Of a DNA stretch of 64,000 nt, positions 52,059 through 60,160 are shown piece after piece; position 1 is the first letter of the stretch; each line of letters begins with the position of its first letter. The notes beneath the pieces were generated by a model, which saw only the letters and a list, made by a program, of their open reading frames with translations, was not told where the DNA came from and ran no database searches. The position numbers and the translations under genes were made by a program. The DNA comes from Verrucomicrobium sp. (GTDB lineage: Bacteria > Verrucomicrobiota > Verrucomicrobiia > Methylacidiphilales > GAS474), in the NCBI GenBank assembly GCA_028283855.1, contig JAPWJX010000003.1:186001-250000 (forward strand), read 5' to 3'.

Positions 52059-52517
52059 TTAGGCCGTTTTCTCGCCGATCACCTTGTCGAGGGAGAAGCG
52101 GCCGGCCCCCTGGATCACCAGGGCCAGGGTGAGGCCGAAGACGAGGAGGAAGTATTCGATCCCCTCCCCCTTCTGGGCGTTCATCCAGTTCATGAAGAAG
52201 CCGTTCTGCCAGTGCACCAGGGTCATGGCGACGAACATGTTCACGAAAAGGGCCAGCGCCGCCAGGCGGGTGAAGAACCCGAAGAGGAGGGCGAAGGGAG
52301 CCAGGAACTCGGTCAGGATCGGCAGGACGGCCAGCGCGTAGGGCAGGCCCATCTGCGTCGTGAAGAAGCCGACGGTGTTGTGGAAGCCGAAGCCGCCGTA
52401 CCAGCCGAGGACCTTCTGCGCCCCGTGGGGGAAGAAGACGACGGCCAGGGAGAGCCGCAGGAAGAGCGGCGCGGTGAGGGCGGGAGTGGCGGTGAGGGTG
52501 TGGAGGAGTTTTTTCAT
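52059..52517 (-). CDS. DoxX-family membrane protein
   Basis: 152 residues with four hydrophobic segments. LFLRLSLAVVFFPHGAQKVLGWYGGFG is the DoxX opening, and LAVLPILTEFLAPFALLFGFFTRLAALAL the second helix pair. DoxX members are found with oxidoreductases in sulfur and quinone metabolism; the biochemical role is open. It is the third gene of the pirin-azoreductase-DoxX group. Confidence 0.88.
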   Translation of the reverse strand: MKKLLHTLTATPALTAPLFLRLSLAVVFFPHGAQKVLGWYGGFGFHNTVGFFTTQMGLPYALAVLPILTEFLAPFALLFGFFTRLAALALFVNMFVAMTLVHWQNGFFMNWMNAQKGEGIEYFLLVFGLTLALVIQGAGRFSLDKVIGEKTA

Positions 52518-52548
52518 GAGAGGGGTGGTTAGAAGGAGTCTTTAGGAT

Positions 52549-53166
52549 TTAGAACGCGGCGGCCAAAGCGCCAGCCTTTTGCGTCGCGGCGGCGAGGGCC
52601 TCCGGACCGCCGAGGGTCGGCTCGACGAAGAAGTCCTGCACGTCGGTGACGCCGATGAAGCCGAGGACCTGCTTGAGGTAGGCGCTCTGCGCGTCGTAAC
52701 CCTCCGCGCCGGTGCCGGGACCGTAGGCGCCGCCGCGGGCGTAGACGGCCAGGGCCTTCTTCCCGGTCACCAGGCCGGTGTAGCCGGTTTCCGGGGAATA
52801 GGAAAAGGTCAGGCCCGGCTGGACGACGATGTCGATCCACTGCTTGAGCTTGTAGGGGATGCCGAAGTTCCACATTGGCAGGGAAAAGACATATTGGTCG
52901 GCGGCCTTCAGCTGGTCGGCCAGGGCGGTGACGGCGGCCCAGGCCCGCGCCTGCTCCGGCGTGTGCGGCTGGCCGTGGAGGATGGCGTATTTGCCTTCCA
53001 GGGCGGGTCCGTCGAACTCGGGCAGGTTGGCCTGCCAGAGGTCGAGGGTCTCGACGGTGGCGCCGGGCCGGGCGGCCAGGCGGGCTTCGAGGAACTTCTC
53101 CGCGACGGCGCGGGAGGCGGAACGCGCCCCGCGCGGCGAGGCGACGATATGGAGGATCTTGGACAT
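52549..53166 (-). CDS. FMN-dependent NADH:quinone reductase/azoreductase (AzoR-like)
   Basis: 205 residues from ATG 53166. Flavodoxin-like: KILHIVASPRGARSASRAVAEKFL contains the FMN phosphate loop (S-P-R-x-x-x-S), MWNFGIPYKLKQWIDIVVQPGLTFSY is the conserved substrate/flavin segment, and ARGGAYGPG follows. AzoR reduces quinones by two electrons and azo compounds incidentally. Its position after pirin and before DoxX fits a quinone/electrophile defence role. Confidence 0.92.
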   Translation of the reverse strand: MSKILHIVASPRGARSASRAVAEKFLEARLAARPGATVETLDLWQANLPEFDGPALEGKYAILHGQPHTPEQARAWAAVTALADQLKAADQYVFSLPMWNFGIPYKLKQWIDIVVQPGLTFSYSPETGYTGLVTGKKALAVYARGGAYGPGTGAEGYDAQSAYLKQVLGFIGVTDVQDFFVEPTLGGPEALAAATQKAGALAAAF

Positions 53167-53186
53167 ATGAGTTTTCCGGTTTTGGT

Positions 53187-53882
53187 TTAGTTGAGGTCGA
53201 AGAAAAGGAAGTGGGCGGGACCGGAAGCGGCCAGTTCGGCAGCCGCCTCCCCGCTCAGGGCGGCGGCGTCGCCCGGCTCCAGGTGGACGCCGTTGACCTC
53301 CAGGCCCCCTTCGATGAGCTGGACCCAGCCATGGCGGCCCGCGGCCAGGGGCTGGCGCAGCCGCCCGCCCGCCTCCAACCGGCCCACGTAGAGGTCGACA
53401 TCCTGGTGGAGGGAAAGGGAACCCTCCCGGCCCTCCTTGGAGGCGGCCAGGTGGAGCCGTCCCGCCGGGGCCTGGGCGAAGGACTTTTCCCCGTAGGCGG
53501 GAGCGACGCCCTTCTTGTCCGGCACGATCCAGATCTGGAGGAAGTGGACCGGCTCGGCCGCGGAATCGTTCAGCTCGCTGTGGGAGATGCCCTTGCCCGC
53601 GCTGATGCGCTGCACCTCTCCCCGGCGCATGACGGCGGTGTTCCCCATCGAGTCCCGGTGGCGCAGCGCGCCGTCGACGACGTAGCTGATGATCTCCATG
53701 TCCCGGTGCGGATGGGTGCCGAAGCCCCGCGCCGGCGCCACGCGGTCCTCGTTGATGACGCGTAAGGCGCGGAAGCCGGCGTGCTCCGGGTCGAAGTAGT
53801 CGGCAAAGCTGAAGGTGTGGCGGGAGTCGAGCCAGCCGTGGTCGGCGTGGCCGCGCTCCCCGGACTTGCGGATCGTGATCAT
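53187..53882 (-). CDS. Pirin-family bicupin (quercetinase-like)
   Basis: 231 residues from ATG 53882 (ATG 53894 would add four). ITIRKSGERGHADHGWLDSRHTFSFADYFDP is the pirin opening. The metal cupin has FGTHPHRDMEIISYVVDG (His-x-His) and GISHSELNDS; the second cupin is degenerate. It is a cytoplasmic metalloprotein; E. coli YhhW has quercetin 2,3-dioxygenase activity. It is the first gene of the group divergent from LysR. Confidence 0.93.
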   Translation of the reverse strand: MITIRKSGERGHADHGWLDSRHTFSFADYFDPEHAGFRALRVINEDRVAPARGFGTHPHRDMEIISYVVDGALRHRDSMGNTAVMRRGEVQRISAGKGISHSELNDSAAEPVHFLQIWIVPDKKGVAPAYGEKSFAQAPAGRLHLAASKEGREGSLSLHQDVDLYVGRLEAGGRLRQPLAAGRHGWVQLIEGGLEVNGVHLEPGDAAALSGEAAAELAASGPAHFLFFDLN

Positions 53883-53969
53883 GGAAATATCCATAGTCCG
53901 CCGCGGGAAAATCCCCAAAGACCATGTTGCTTGGCTAACGATGCCTTTTGGGTATGCTCGGTCCCAGCC

Positions 53970-54854
53970 ATGGAACTGCGCCACCTGCGCTACTTCGTCG
54001 TCGTCGCGGAGGAGCAGAACGTCACCCGCGCCGCCGCGCGGCTGCACGTCTCCCAGCCCCCGCTCAGCCGCCAGATCCGGGACCTGGAGGAGGAGCTGGG
54101 CGTCCCGCTTTTCCATCGGACGGCCAAGTCCGTCTCCCTCACGGAGGCCGGGAAGGTCTTCCTGGCGGAGGCCCGCTCCGTCCTTTTCCAGGCGGACAAG
54201 GCCATGGAGGCGGCCCGCGCCGCCGCGCGGAACAGCCAGGGCGCGCTGCGGATCGGCTACGCCCCCTCCCTCACCGTCGACCTGCTGCCGCAGGCCTTGC
54301 GCCGGTTCGAGGAAACCCACCCCCGCGTCTGCATGACCCTGCTGGACCTCACCAGCGAAGAGTGCCGCCAGAAGTTGGCCGCCGGGAAAGTAGACCTGGC
54401 CCTCACCGTCCGCCCGCCGAGGGGCGCGCTCAAGGGCTTCCGCTTCGAGGAGCTGGCGCGCCACGAGACCTGCTGCGCCCTCTCCCTGCGCCATCCGCTG
54501 GCGGCGCGGCGCTCCCTCCCCTGGCGGCTGCTGGAAAAAGAGCGCCTCATCATCTACGCGCGGGAGGATTACCCCGAATACCTGGAGCACCTGCTGCGGC
54601 TCTGCCGGGAAAACGGCTTCACCCCGCTCCTGGGAGAGGAGCAGGACGGCGTCAGCGGCCTGCTCACCGCCGTGGAGGCGGGGCGGGGCGTCGCCATCGT
54701 CTCCGGCGGCGTCCGCGCCCTGGCGGGAAAGCGGGTGAAGATCCTCCCCCTGACGCCGAAGGCCGACCCGATCCTCGTCGGCGCGGTCTATCGGGAAAAT
54801 CCCCCGCCCCTCGTCCGGGATTTTCTCAAGGCCCTGTCCGGCAAGGCGGGCTAG
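53970..54854 (+). CDS. LysR-family regulator
   Basis: 294 residues from ATG 53970. Winged HTH: LRHLRYFVVVAEEQNVTRAAARLHVSQPPLSRQIRDLEEELGVPLF (2-47), then a linker helix and a periplasmic-binding-like effector domain (ALRIGYAPSLTVDLLPQALRRF). It is divergent from pirin; the 87-base gap contains CCCAAAG ... CTTTTGGG arms that could be a LysR site. It probably activates pirin, azoR and doxX in response to a quinone-like effector. Confidence 0.93.
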   Translation: MELRHLRYFVVVAEEQNVTRAAARLHVSQPPLSRQIRDLEEELGVPLFHRTAKSVSLTEAGKVFLAEARSVLFQADKAMEAARAAARNSQGALRIGYAPSLTVDLLPQALRRFEETHPRVCMTLLDLTSEECRQKLAAGKVDLALTVRPPRGALKGFRFEELARHETCCALSLRHPLAARRSLPWRLLEKERLIIYAREDYPEYLEHLLRLCRENGFTPLLGEEQDGVSGLLTAVEAGRGVAIVSGGVRALAGKRVKILPLTPKADPILVGAVYRENPPPLVRDFLKALSGKAG

Positions 54855-55699
54855 CCCGCCTCCGGATAATCGGCGCCCACCGTCACCTCCCGCCAGGCGG
54901 AGAACTCCTCCTGCATCTGGGCGAACTTTTCCTGGACCTTCTCGTAGGCGAAGCGGCCCAGCAGCAGGCGGCGGGGCGGCTTCGGAGCCGTCACCGCCTG
55001 GACGATGGCCAGGGCGGCGCGGACCGGATCGCCCGCCTGGTTGCCGTGGCGCGTGTCCAGGGCGGCGCGCGCCTTGCCCGCCGTCTCCGCGTAGTCGGCG
55101 ATGACCTCCTTGGCCCGGACCAGGGAATCGCCCAGGAAGTTGGTGCGGAACGGGCCCGGCTCCACCAGGGTGACGCCGACGCCCAGCGGCGCCGCCTCCG
55201 CCGCCAGCGAGTCGGAAAGCCCCTCCAGGGCGAATTTCGTCGCGCAGTAAATGCCCGCCCCCGGCACGCCGACCAAGCCGCCGAAGGAGGAAAGATTCAC
55301 GATATGGCCCGCCTTCCGCTGCCGCATGGAGGGAAGGACCGCCCGCGTGAGCCGCAGAAGGCCGAAGACGTTGATTTCAAACACGGCCTGGGCCTCCTCG
55401 TCGGAAACCTCCTCCACCGCGCCGTAGATGCCGTACCCGGCGTTGTTGACCAGGACATCGATCCGGCCGAAGCGCTCCAGCGCCGCCCGCACCGTCCCGG
55501 CGATGGAGGCCGGATCGCGCAGGTCCAGGGACACGGCCAGAAGGCGGTCCGCCGCCTGGGGGAAAGCCGCGGCGACTTCCGCCGGCTTGCGGGAGGTGGC
55601 CACGACCGCGTCGCCGCGGTCCAGGGCGGCCCGCACCAGCTCCAGGCCGAAGCCCTGGGAAGTGCCCGTGACGAACCAAACTTTTTGAGGGGAAGACAT
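54851..55699 (-). CDS. Short-chain dehydrogenase/reductase
   Basis: 282 residues from ATG 55699. Classical SDR: TGTSQGFG near the N-terminus (TGxxxGxG), NNAGYGIYG, catalytic Ser in VNLSSFGG and the YCATK catalytic pair, then VEPGPFRTNF. It is an NADP(H)-dependent oxidoreductase of unknown substrate. The C-terminal 60 residues (RRLLLGRFAYEKVQEKF) match the group often annotated as oxidoreductase of unknown function. The stop overlaps the lysR stop by a few bases. Confidence 0.92.
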   Translation of the reverse strand: MSSPQKVWFVTGTSQGFGLELVRAALDRGDAVVATSRKPAEVAAAFPQAADRLLAVSLDLRDPASIAGTVRAALERFGRIDVLVNNAGYGIYGAVEEVSDEEAQAVFEINVFGLLRLTRAVLPSMRQRKAGHIVNLSSFGGLVGVPGAGIYCATKFALEGLSDSLAAEAAPLGVGVTLVEPGPFRTNFLGDSLVRAKEVIADYAETAGKARAALDTRHGNQAGDPVRAALAIVQAVTAPKPPRRLLLGRFAYEKVQEKFAQMQEEFSAWREVTVGADYPEAG

Positions 55700-55742
55700 G
55701 CCGTCCACTATAGACGATCGGGGCCGTTTACACACCTGCGTT

Positions 55743-56732
55743 TCACGCGTCGGTCCGGGGCGTGATCCAGAGATGGACCAGCCGGTGCCCGCGCAGCACG
55801 GTCAGCCGGGACACCTTCTCCGGCTCACGCAGGACCAGCAGCCGGTGCAGCTCGTGGACGCTGGTCAGCTCCTCGTGGTCCAGCCAGACCAGCACATCGT
55901 TCGTCTCCACCCCGGCGGCAACCGCGGCGGAGCCGGGAGCCACCCCGTAGACCAGGATGCCCGTCCGCTGCCGGATCTTATGGAAGCGGGCCACCTTCTC
56001 ATGGATGGGGACGTCCTGCCCGGCCACGCCGATGCGGCCGCGCCGGATGCGCCCCTCCTTGATCAGCCAGCTGACGATGAACTCCGCCGTCTTGCTTCCG
56101 ATGGCGAAGCAGATGCCCTGCGCCGCGGCGATGATCGCCGTGTTCACGCCGATCACCCGCCCCCGCGCGTCCAGGAGAGGGCCGCCGGAATTGCCGGGGT
56201 TGAGCGCCGCGTCGGTCTGGATCACGTTGTCGATCAGGCGCCCGGTGCGGGCGGGAAAAGTCCGCCCCAGGGCGCTGACGATGCCCGCCGTCACCGTGTT
56301 GTCAAAGCCCAGGGGATTGCCGATGGCGATGGCGATCTGGCCCACCCGCACCTCCTCCGAGTCGGCGAAGGCGATGTAGGGCAGCTCAGGAGGGTCGACG
56401 CGCAGGACGGCCAGGTCGGTGTCGGGATCGTCCCCCACCACCTCCGCGCGGGAAACCCGCCCGTCGGAAAGCTGCACGCGGAGCCGCTCCGCTCCGTGAA
56501 CCACATGGCTGTTCGTCACCGCCAGCCCGTCCGGGGAAATGAGGAAGCCCGAACCGCTGCCGCCCTGCCCCCGGGCGGCATGGGCCTGGATGTGGACCAC
56601 GGCAGGGCCGGCCTGCCGCACGGTCTGGACCACCGCGCGGGAATAGGCGTCCAGCAGCGCCCCGTCGGGCAGGGCCTGCGCGGGATGGGGCCGGTCCTCC
56701 CCGGACCGGTCGCTGGCGGGTTGGATGCTCAT
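55743..56732 (-). CDS. HtrA/DegP-like serine protease (S1C) with PDZ
   Basis: 329 residues. The triad is intact: His76 (TNSHVVHG), Asp106 (DTDLAVLRV), Ser182 (NPGNSGGPLLD). One PDZ domain follows (about 235-320; RTGILVYGVAPGSAAVAAGVETNDVLVWLDH). No signal peptide or membrane anchor is visible at the annotated start, so it is either cytoplasmic or its start lies elsewhere. Members are protein quality-control proteases or chaperones. Confidence 0.9.
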   Translation of the reverse strand: MSIQPASDRSGEDRPHPAQALPDGALLDAYSRAVVQTVRQAGPAVVHIQAHAARGQGGSGSGFLISPDGLAVTNSHVVHGAERLRVQLSDGRVSRAEVVGDDPDTDLAVLRVDPPELPYIAFADSEEVRVGQIAIAIGNPLGFDNTVTAGIVSALGRTFPARTGRLIDNVIQTDAALNPGNSGGPLLDARGRVIGVNTAIIAAAQGICFAIGSKTAEFIVSWLIKEGRIRRGRIGVAGQDVPIHEKVARFHKIRQRTGILVYGVAPGSAAVAAGVETNDVLVWLDHEELTSVHELHRLLVLREPEKVSRLTVLRGHRLVHLWITPRTDA

Positions 56733-56838
56733 GGTACAAACAAAGCACCGTTCGCCGATTTGTCCAATAGATCGTTACTTACGAACAAATAGCGGCGCTG
56801 AAGGCGCAGCCGTCTTTCCTGGGGTTAAAAAAGGGGGG

Positions 56839-56878
56839 ATTTGCGCTGTTCTTCGAACAGCGGGTGAAGGGAATCGAA
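56839..56878. repeat. Upstream copy of a 40-base repeat containing the tRNA-Gly 3-prime end
   Basis: Identical to 56973-57012: 20 bases of the tRNA-Gly (T-loop through acceptor and discriminator) plus 20 bases of its downstream hairpin. The two copies are 134 bases apart. A T-loop-to-end duplication is the signature of tyrosine-integrase attachment sites. Confidence 0.75.
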
Positions 56879-56921
56879 TTGGGCTCCCGCCCCTGCGGTT
56901 ACTTTTCCCTTTCTTGAGATT

Positions 56922-56939
56922 TTTGCGCTGCCGCGCAAA
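56922..56939. repeat. Hairpin between the two tRNA-end copies
   Basis: TTTGCGC-tgcc-GCGCAAA, a 7-base-pair perfect hairpin. Its left part repeats the TTTGCGCTG found in both 40-base copies, as if a third, partial copy. Confidence 0.5.
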
Positions 56940-56972
56940 GGGCAGTCTCGTCCCTCGGGTTCGAGGGAGGAA

Positions 56973-57012
56973 ATTTGCGCTGTTCTTCGAACAGCGGGTG
57001 AAGGGAATCGAA
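56973..57012. repeat. tRNA-proximal copy of the 40-base repeat
   Basis: Covers the 3-prime 20 bases of tRNA-Gly and the adjoining hairpin CGCTGTTC-ttc-GAACAGCG, which on the minus strand can terminate tRNA transcription (followed by CAAATTT). Confidence 0.75.
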
Positions 57013-57063
57013 CCCTCGTCTCAGGCTTGGGAAGCCCGCATTCTACCATTGAACCACACCCGC
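56993..57063 (-). tRNA. tRNA-Gly (anticodon CCC)
   Basis: Minus strand: acceptor GCGGGTG pairs with CACCCGC, discriminator T. The D-arm is GGTTCAATGGTAGAA, the anticodon stem CGGGC/GCCTG has one G-T pair, the loop is TTCCCAA giving CCC, and the T-arm is GAGGGTTCGATTCCC. CCA is not encoded. Confidence 0.93.
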
Positions 57064-57136
57064 GCGCTTTGGACCGAATGACCTTACCCGCCCCCCCGCC
57101 GCAATCCAGCACGAAAAAATGTGCTAGAATGAAGCC

Positions 57137-57493
57137 ATGGCCCGCAGGTTCGTCAGCGCTCCCTTGCAGCCCGCCTCACCCGGCTTCGACGCGGGGGCGA
57201 TGGCCCGCGGGGAACCCGGCCTGCCCCTTTCCTTCCTCTGGGAAGAGCGGACGCTGACGATCGCCGAGGTGCTGGAACGCGGCCGCGCCTACGGGGACTG
57301 CACCCACGGCAGCGGGGAGCGCTACCTGCGCCGCCACAGCTGGCGGGTGCGAACGACGGACGGGGCCCTGGCGGAAATTTACTTCCAGCGCAGCTTCGGC
57401 CGCTCCCGCTTCCAGGGAAAGGCCCGCTGGTGGCTGCGCTGGATCGAGGAAAAGGAGAAGGCCTCGCCCCCGGAACCCAAGGGGCTATATTAG
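57137..57493 (+). CDS. DUF6504-like small protein
   Basis: 118 residues. A basic start ([14 protein letters not shown]), then [52 protein letters not shown], and a closing [14 protein letters not shown]. The W-E-x-R-x-x ... HSWRV ... A-E-I-Y-F ... WWL-x-W-I pattern fits DUF6504, whose members contain a small beta-barrel; function unknown. TAGAAT lies six bases before the ATG. The gene is four bases upstream of gpmA and probably cotranscribed with it. Confidence 0.7.
   Translation: MARRFVSAPLQPASPGFDAGAMARGEPGLPLSFLWEERTLTIAEVLERGRAYGDCTHGSGERYLRRHSWRVRTTDGALAEIYFQRSFGRSRFQGKARWWLRWIEEKEKASPPEPKGLY
57486..57491 (+). promoter_or_regulatory. Possible -10 box directly before gpmA
   Basis: TATATT lies six bases before the ATG at 57498 inside the end of the preceding gene, consistent with an additional leaderless transcript. 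Confidence 0.35.
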
Positions 57494-57497
57494 ACCC

Positions 57498-58190
57498 ATG
57501 CCCCAGCTCGTCCTCATCCGCCACGGCGAATCGACTTGGAATAAGGAAAACCGCTTCACCGGCTGGACCGACGTGGACCTGACGGAAAAAGGCCTGGAAG
57601 AGGCCCGCCAGGCCGGCCGCATCCTGCATCGGGAGGGATTCTCCTTCGACCTGGCCTTCAGCTCGGTCCTCAAGCGCGGCATCCACACACTCTGGGAGGT
57701 GCTGGACAAGATGGACCAGGTATGGATTCCCGCCGTTTACGATTGGCGGCTGAACGAGCGCCATTACGGCGCCCTGACCGGCCTGAACAAGGCGGAGACG
57801 GCGGAACGCCACGGCGCGGAGCAGGTCCACCGCTGGCGGCGCGGCTACGCGGACCGGCCGCCCGCCCTCTCCCCGGACGATCCCCGCGCCAGCTACACCG
57901 ACCCGCGCTACCGGGACGTGCCCCGGGAGCGGATCCCCCTGACGGAGTCCCTGGAAGACACGGTCGCCCGCGTCCTGCCCTGCTGGGAGGAGCGCATCGC
58001 CCCCGCTCTGCGGGAGGGGAAGCGGGTGGTGATCGCCGGGCACAACAACTCGATGCGCGCCCTCATCAAGCACCTGGACCACGTTTCCGACCAGGACATC
58101 TCCGCCCTGGAGCTGCCGAATGGCGTGCCGCTGGTCTACGAGCTGAACGAGCGCCTGGAATCCCAAGGGCGGCGCTACCTGCGGGAATAG
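57498..58190 (+). CDS. gpmA: 2,3-bisphosphoglycerate-dependent phosphoglycerate mutase
   Basis: 230 residues. [29 protein letters not shown] places the phospho-His at residue 9; [16 protein letters not shown] and [21 protein letters not shown] supply the other catalytic residues (Glu and second His). It interconverts 2- and 3-phosphoglycerate in glycolysis. Length (230) is that of dPGM enzymes. Confidence 0.95.
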   Translation: MPQLVLIRHGESTWNKENRFTGWTDVDLTEKGLEEARQAGRILHREGFSFDLAFSSVLKRGIHTLWEVLDKMDQVWIPAVYDWRLNERHYGALTGLNKAETAERHGAEQVHRWRRGYADRPPALSPDDPRASYTDPRYRDVPRERIPLTESLEDTVARVLPCWEERIAPALREGKRVVIAGHNNSMRALIKHLDHVSDQDISALELPNGVPLVYELNERLESQGRRYLRE

Positions 58191-58191
58191 C

Positions 58192-58770
58192 TCAAAAGGT
58201 GGAGCTGCCGCGCCACTTGGTGAACTTGCGGGCGCGGTCGACGGTCTTTCCGTTGGTGAGGAAGATCCCCTCCCCGCAGTAATGGAGGGTGGGCGGATAC
58301 TTCGGCGCGGGGGCGGCGTGGGCCTTCACCACCTCGAAGATGAAGAAGTTATACTTCGCCACCAGCCGCGCGTCGGCCACGCGGCACTCGAAGCTGGCGA
58401 CGCACTCCCGGATGAGCGGCGCGCCGACGCGGGCGGCCTTTTCCGGCGTGAGGCCGAAGCGCTCGAACTTGTCGACCTCGTCCCCGTCGCAGTTGCCGAT
58501 GCCGACGACCTGGTCGACCATGGCGGCGGTGGGCACGTTGATCACGCACTCCCGGCTGCGGCGGATCATGTCGAAGCTGACGTTGCCCCCGGCGATGACG
58601 CAGCCGACGAGCGCGGGGGAAAACTCCATCATCGTGTGCCAGCCCATCGTCATCACGTTGCGCCGCCCTTTCCAGGCGGAGGTCACCAGGACGACCGGCC
58701 CGGGCTCCAGGTAGCGGCGGATCTTGTGGGTGGGGAAGTCCTTCTTCGCGTAGGCTTTCAGGCGGGGCAT
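58192..58770 (-). CDS. Flavin-reductase-like FMN-binding protein
   Basis: 192 residues of the split-barrel flavin reductase family: GPVVLVTSAWKGRRNVMTMGWHTMMEFSPALVGCVIAG is the FMN-binding segment, followed by ECVINVPTAAMVDQVVGIGNCDGDEVDKFERFGLT and VFECRVADARLV-like strands. It probably binds FMN and reduces it or another acceptor using NAD(P)H. It lies convergent to gpmA and divergent from the next gene. Confidence 0.9.
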   Translation of the reverse strand: MPRLKAYAKKDFPTHKIRRYLEPGPVVLVTSAWKGRRNVMTMGWHTMMEFSPALVGCVIAGGNVSFDMIRRSRECVINVPTAAMVDQVVGIGNCDGDEVDKFERFGLTPEKAARVGAPLIRECVASFECRVADARLVAKYNFFIFEVVKAHAAPAPKYPPTLHYCGEGIFLTNGKTVDRARKFTKWRGSSTF

Positions 58771-58816
58771 AGGAGGAAAGATAGCACCGCCGGGCGCAAT
58801 TTGCTTGGATAGAGGG

Positions 58817-60112
58817 ATGCCCCGCTATTTCAACGGCGTGATCGGCGAGCTGGCCGCCGGCCGCTGGCGCGACGCCACCGGCAAGGCCTGGACGATCCCC
58901 GTGGAGAAAGTCGCCATCGCCGACAGCCTGGAGGGAGAGGAGGCCGCCCTGGTCCTCCCGCTCCACGCGGGGAAAAGGATCACCGTCGTCAGCGGCCCCC
59001 ACACGCACGAGGCGCTCGGCGCCCGCGTGGCCCGCGCCCTGGGGGCCAAGGAATTCGTCTGGCGGAACCCCCGCTGCACGGGCGAGGGGGTGGAGGAGCT
59101 GATGGCCGCCGTGGCCGACGCGGAGGCACTCGTCGCCGTCGGTTCCGGGACGATCGGCGACAGCGTCAAATACGGCGCCTTCCTGACAAAGCGGGACTAC
59201 TCCGTCTTCGCCACCTCCCCGATGAACGCCTACACGGCGCCGACCGCCTCCGTCTCCTTCGACGGGTTCAAAAAGTCGCTCTCCTGCCGCGCGGCGCGCG
59301 GGGTCTTCGTCGACCTGGCCGTGCTGGCCCGGTGCCCGCGCCGGCTGGTCGCCGCCGCCTTTGCCGACGCGCCCGCCTCCCGCACCGTCTCCCAGGTCGA
59401 CTGGCTCCTCTCCCACCTCCTCCTGGGCACGCCCTACCTGGAGGCTCCCTACGACCTGCTCTCCGCCGACGAGCCGCTCCTCATGGCCAACGCGGGCCGC
59501 CTGGCCGCCGACGCGGAGACGCTGGCCGCCCTGGCGCGCGCCTGCGCGGCCGTCGGCGTCGGCACCTCCATCGCCGGCACCACGCACCCCAGCTCGATGG
59601 GGGAGCACCTCATCTCCCACTACATCGACATGTTCGCCGGAAAAGACCACCCCGGCAGCTCCCACGGGGAGCAGGTGGCCGTCGCCTCCCTCACCCTCTC
59701 CCGCCTGCAGAACCGGATGCTGGAGAGCGAGGCGCCCCCCGTCCTGCGGCCCGCCGCCGTCCCGGAAGCGGAGCTGCGCCGCCGCTTCGGCCCCACCGCG
59801 GAGACGATGATCGCGGAAGCCGCCAAGAAAGCCCACGCCGCCGCAGCCCAGACCGAGGCCGCCAACACCCTCCTGCGGGAAAAGTGGCCGGAGTTCCGCG
59901 CCCGGCTCCGCGGCGTCCTGGTCCCCTACCCGGAACTCCACGCCGCGATGAAGGCCGCCGGGTGCCCCCTCTCCGCCGCCGACCTGGGGCTCAAGCCGGA
60001 GTTCTACCGGGACGCCGTCCGTTTCAGCCGCTTCATCCGCGACCGCTATTCCTTCCTGGACCTCGCGGCGGAGAGCGGCCTTCTGGAATCCTTCATCGCG
60101 GAAACCGAATAA
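58817..60112 (+). CDS. sn-glycerol-1-phosphate dehydrogenase homologue (AraM/EgsA family)
   Basis: 431 residues from ATG 58817 (a TTG at 58805 is possible). NAD(P) motif VAVGSGTIGDSVKYG (107-120), FATSPMNAYTAPTASVSFDGFKKSL and the metal site: Asp184 (FADAPASRTVSQVDWLLSHLLLG), His264 (MGEHLISHYIDM) and His283 (HGEQVAVASL). The family makes G1P from dihydroxyacetone phosphate, the backbone of archaeal-type lipids; bacterial members (AraM in Bacillus) make other G1P products. The C-terminal 120-residue helical part is longer than in archaea. Confidence 0.88.
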   Translation: MPRYFNGVIGELAAGRWRDATGKAWTIPVEKVAIADSLEGEEAALVLPLHAGKRITVVSGPHTHEALGARVARALGAKEFVWRNPRCTGEGVEELMAAVADAEALVAVGSGTIGDSVKYGAFLTKRDYSVFATSPMNAYTAPTASVSFDGFKKSLSCRAARGVFVDLAVLARCPRRLVAAAFADAPASRTVSQVDWLLSHLLLGTPYLEAPYDLLSADEPLLMANAGRLAADAETLAALARACAAVGVGTSIAGTTHPSSMGEHLISHYIDMFAGKDHPGSSHGEQVAVASLTLSRLQNRMLESEAPPVLRPAAVPEAELRRRFGPTAETMIAEAAKKAHAAAAQTEAANTLLREKWPEFRARLRGVLVPYPELHAAMKAAGCPLSAADLGLKPEFYRDAVRFSRFIRDRYSFLDLAAESGLLESFIAETE

Positions 60113-60160
60113 GGTGGCGCGGCGGGCGTTCTTGGCTCATCGTCCTTCCCCCCTTTTCCC

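Noticed and set aside
56725-57081. Plus-strand frame ending in a familiar GIEPSSQAW-type text
   Set aside because: This text is the known translation artefact of the tRNA-Gly gene in the antisense direction.
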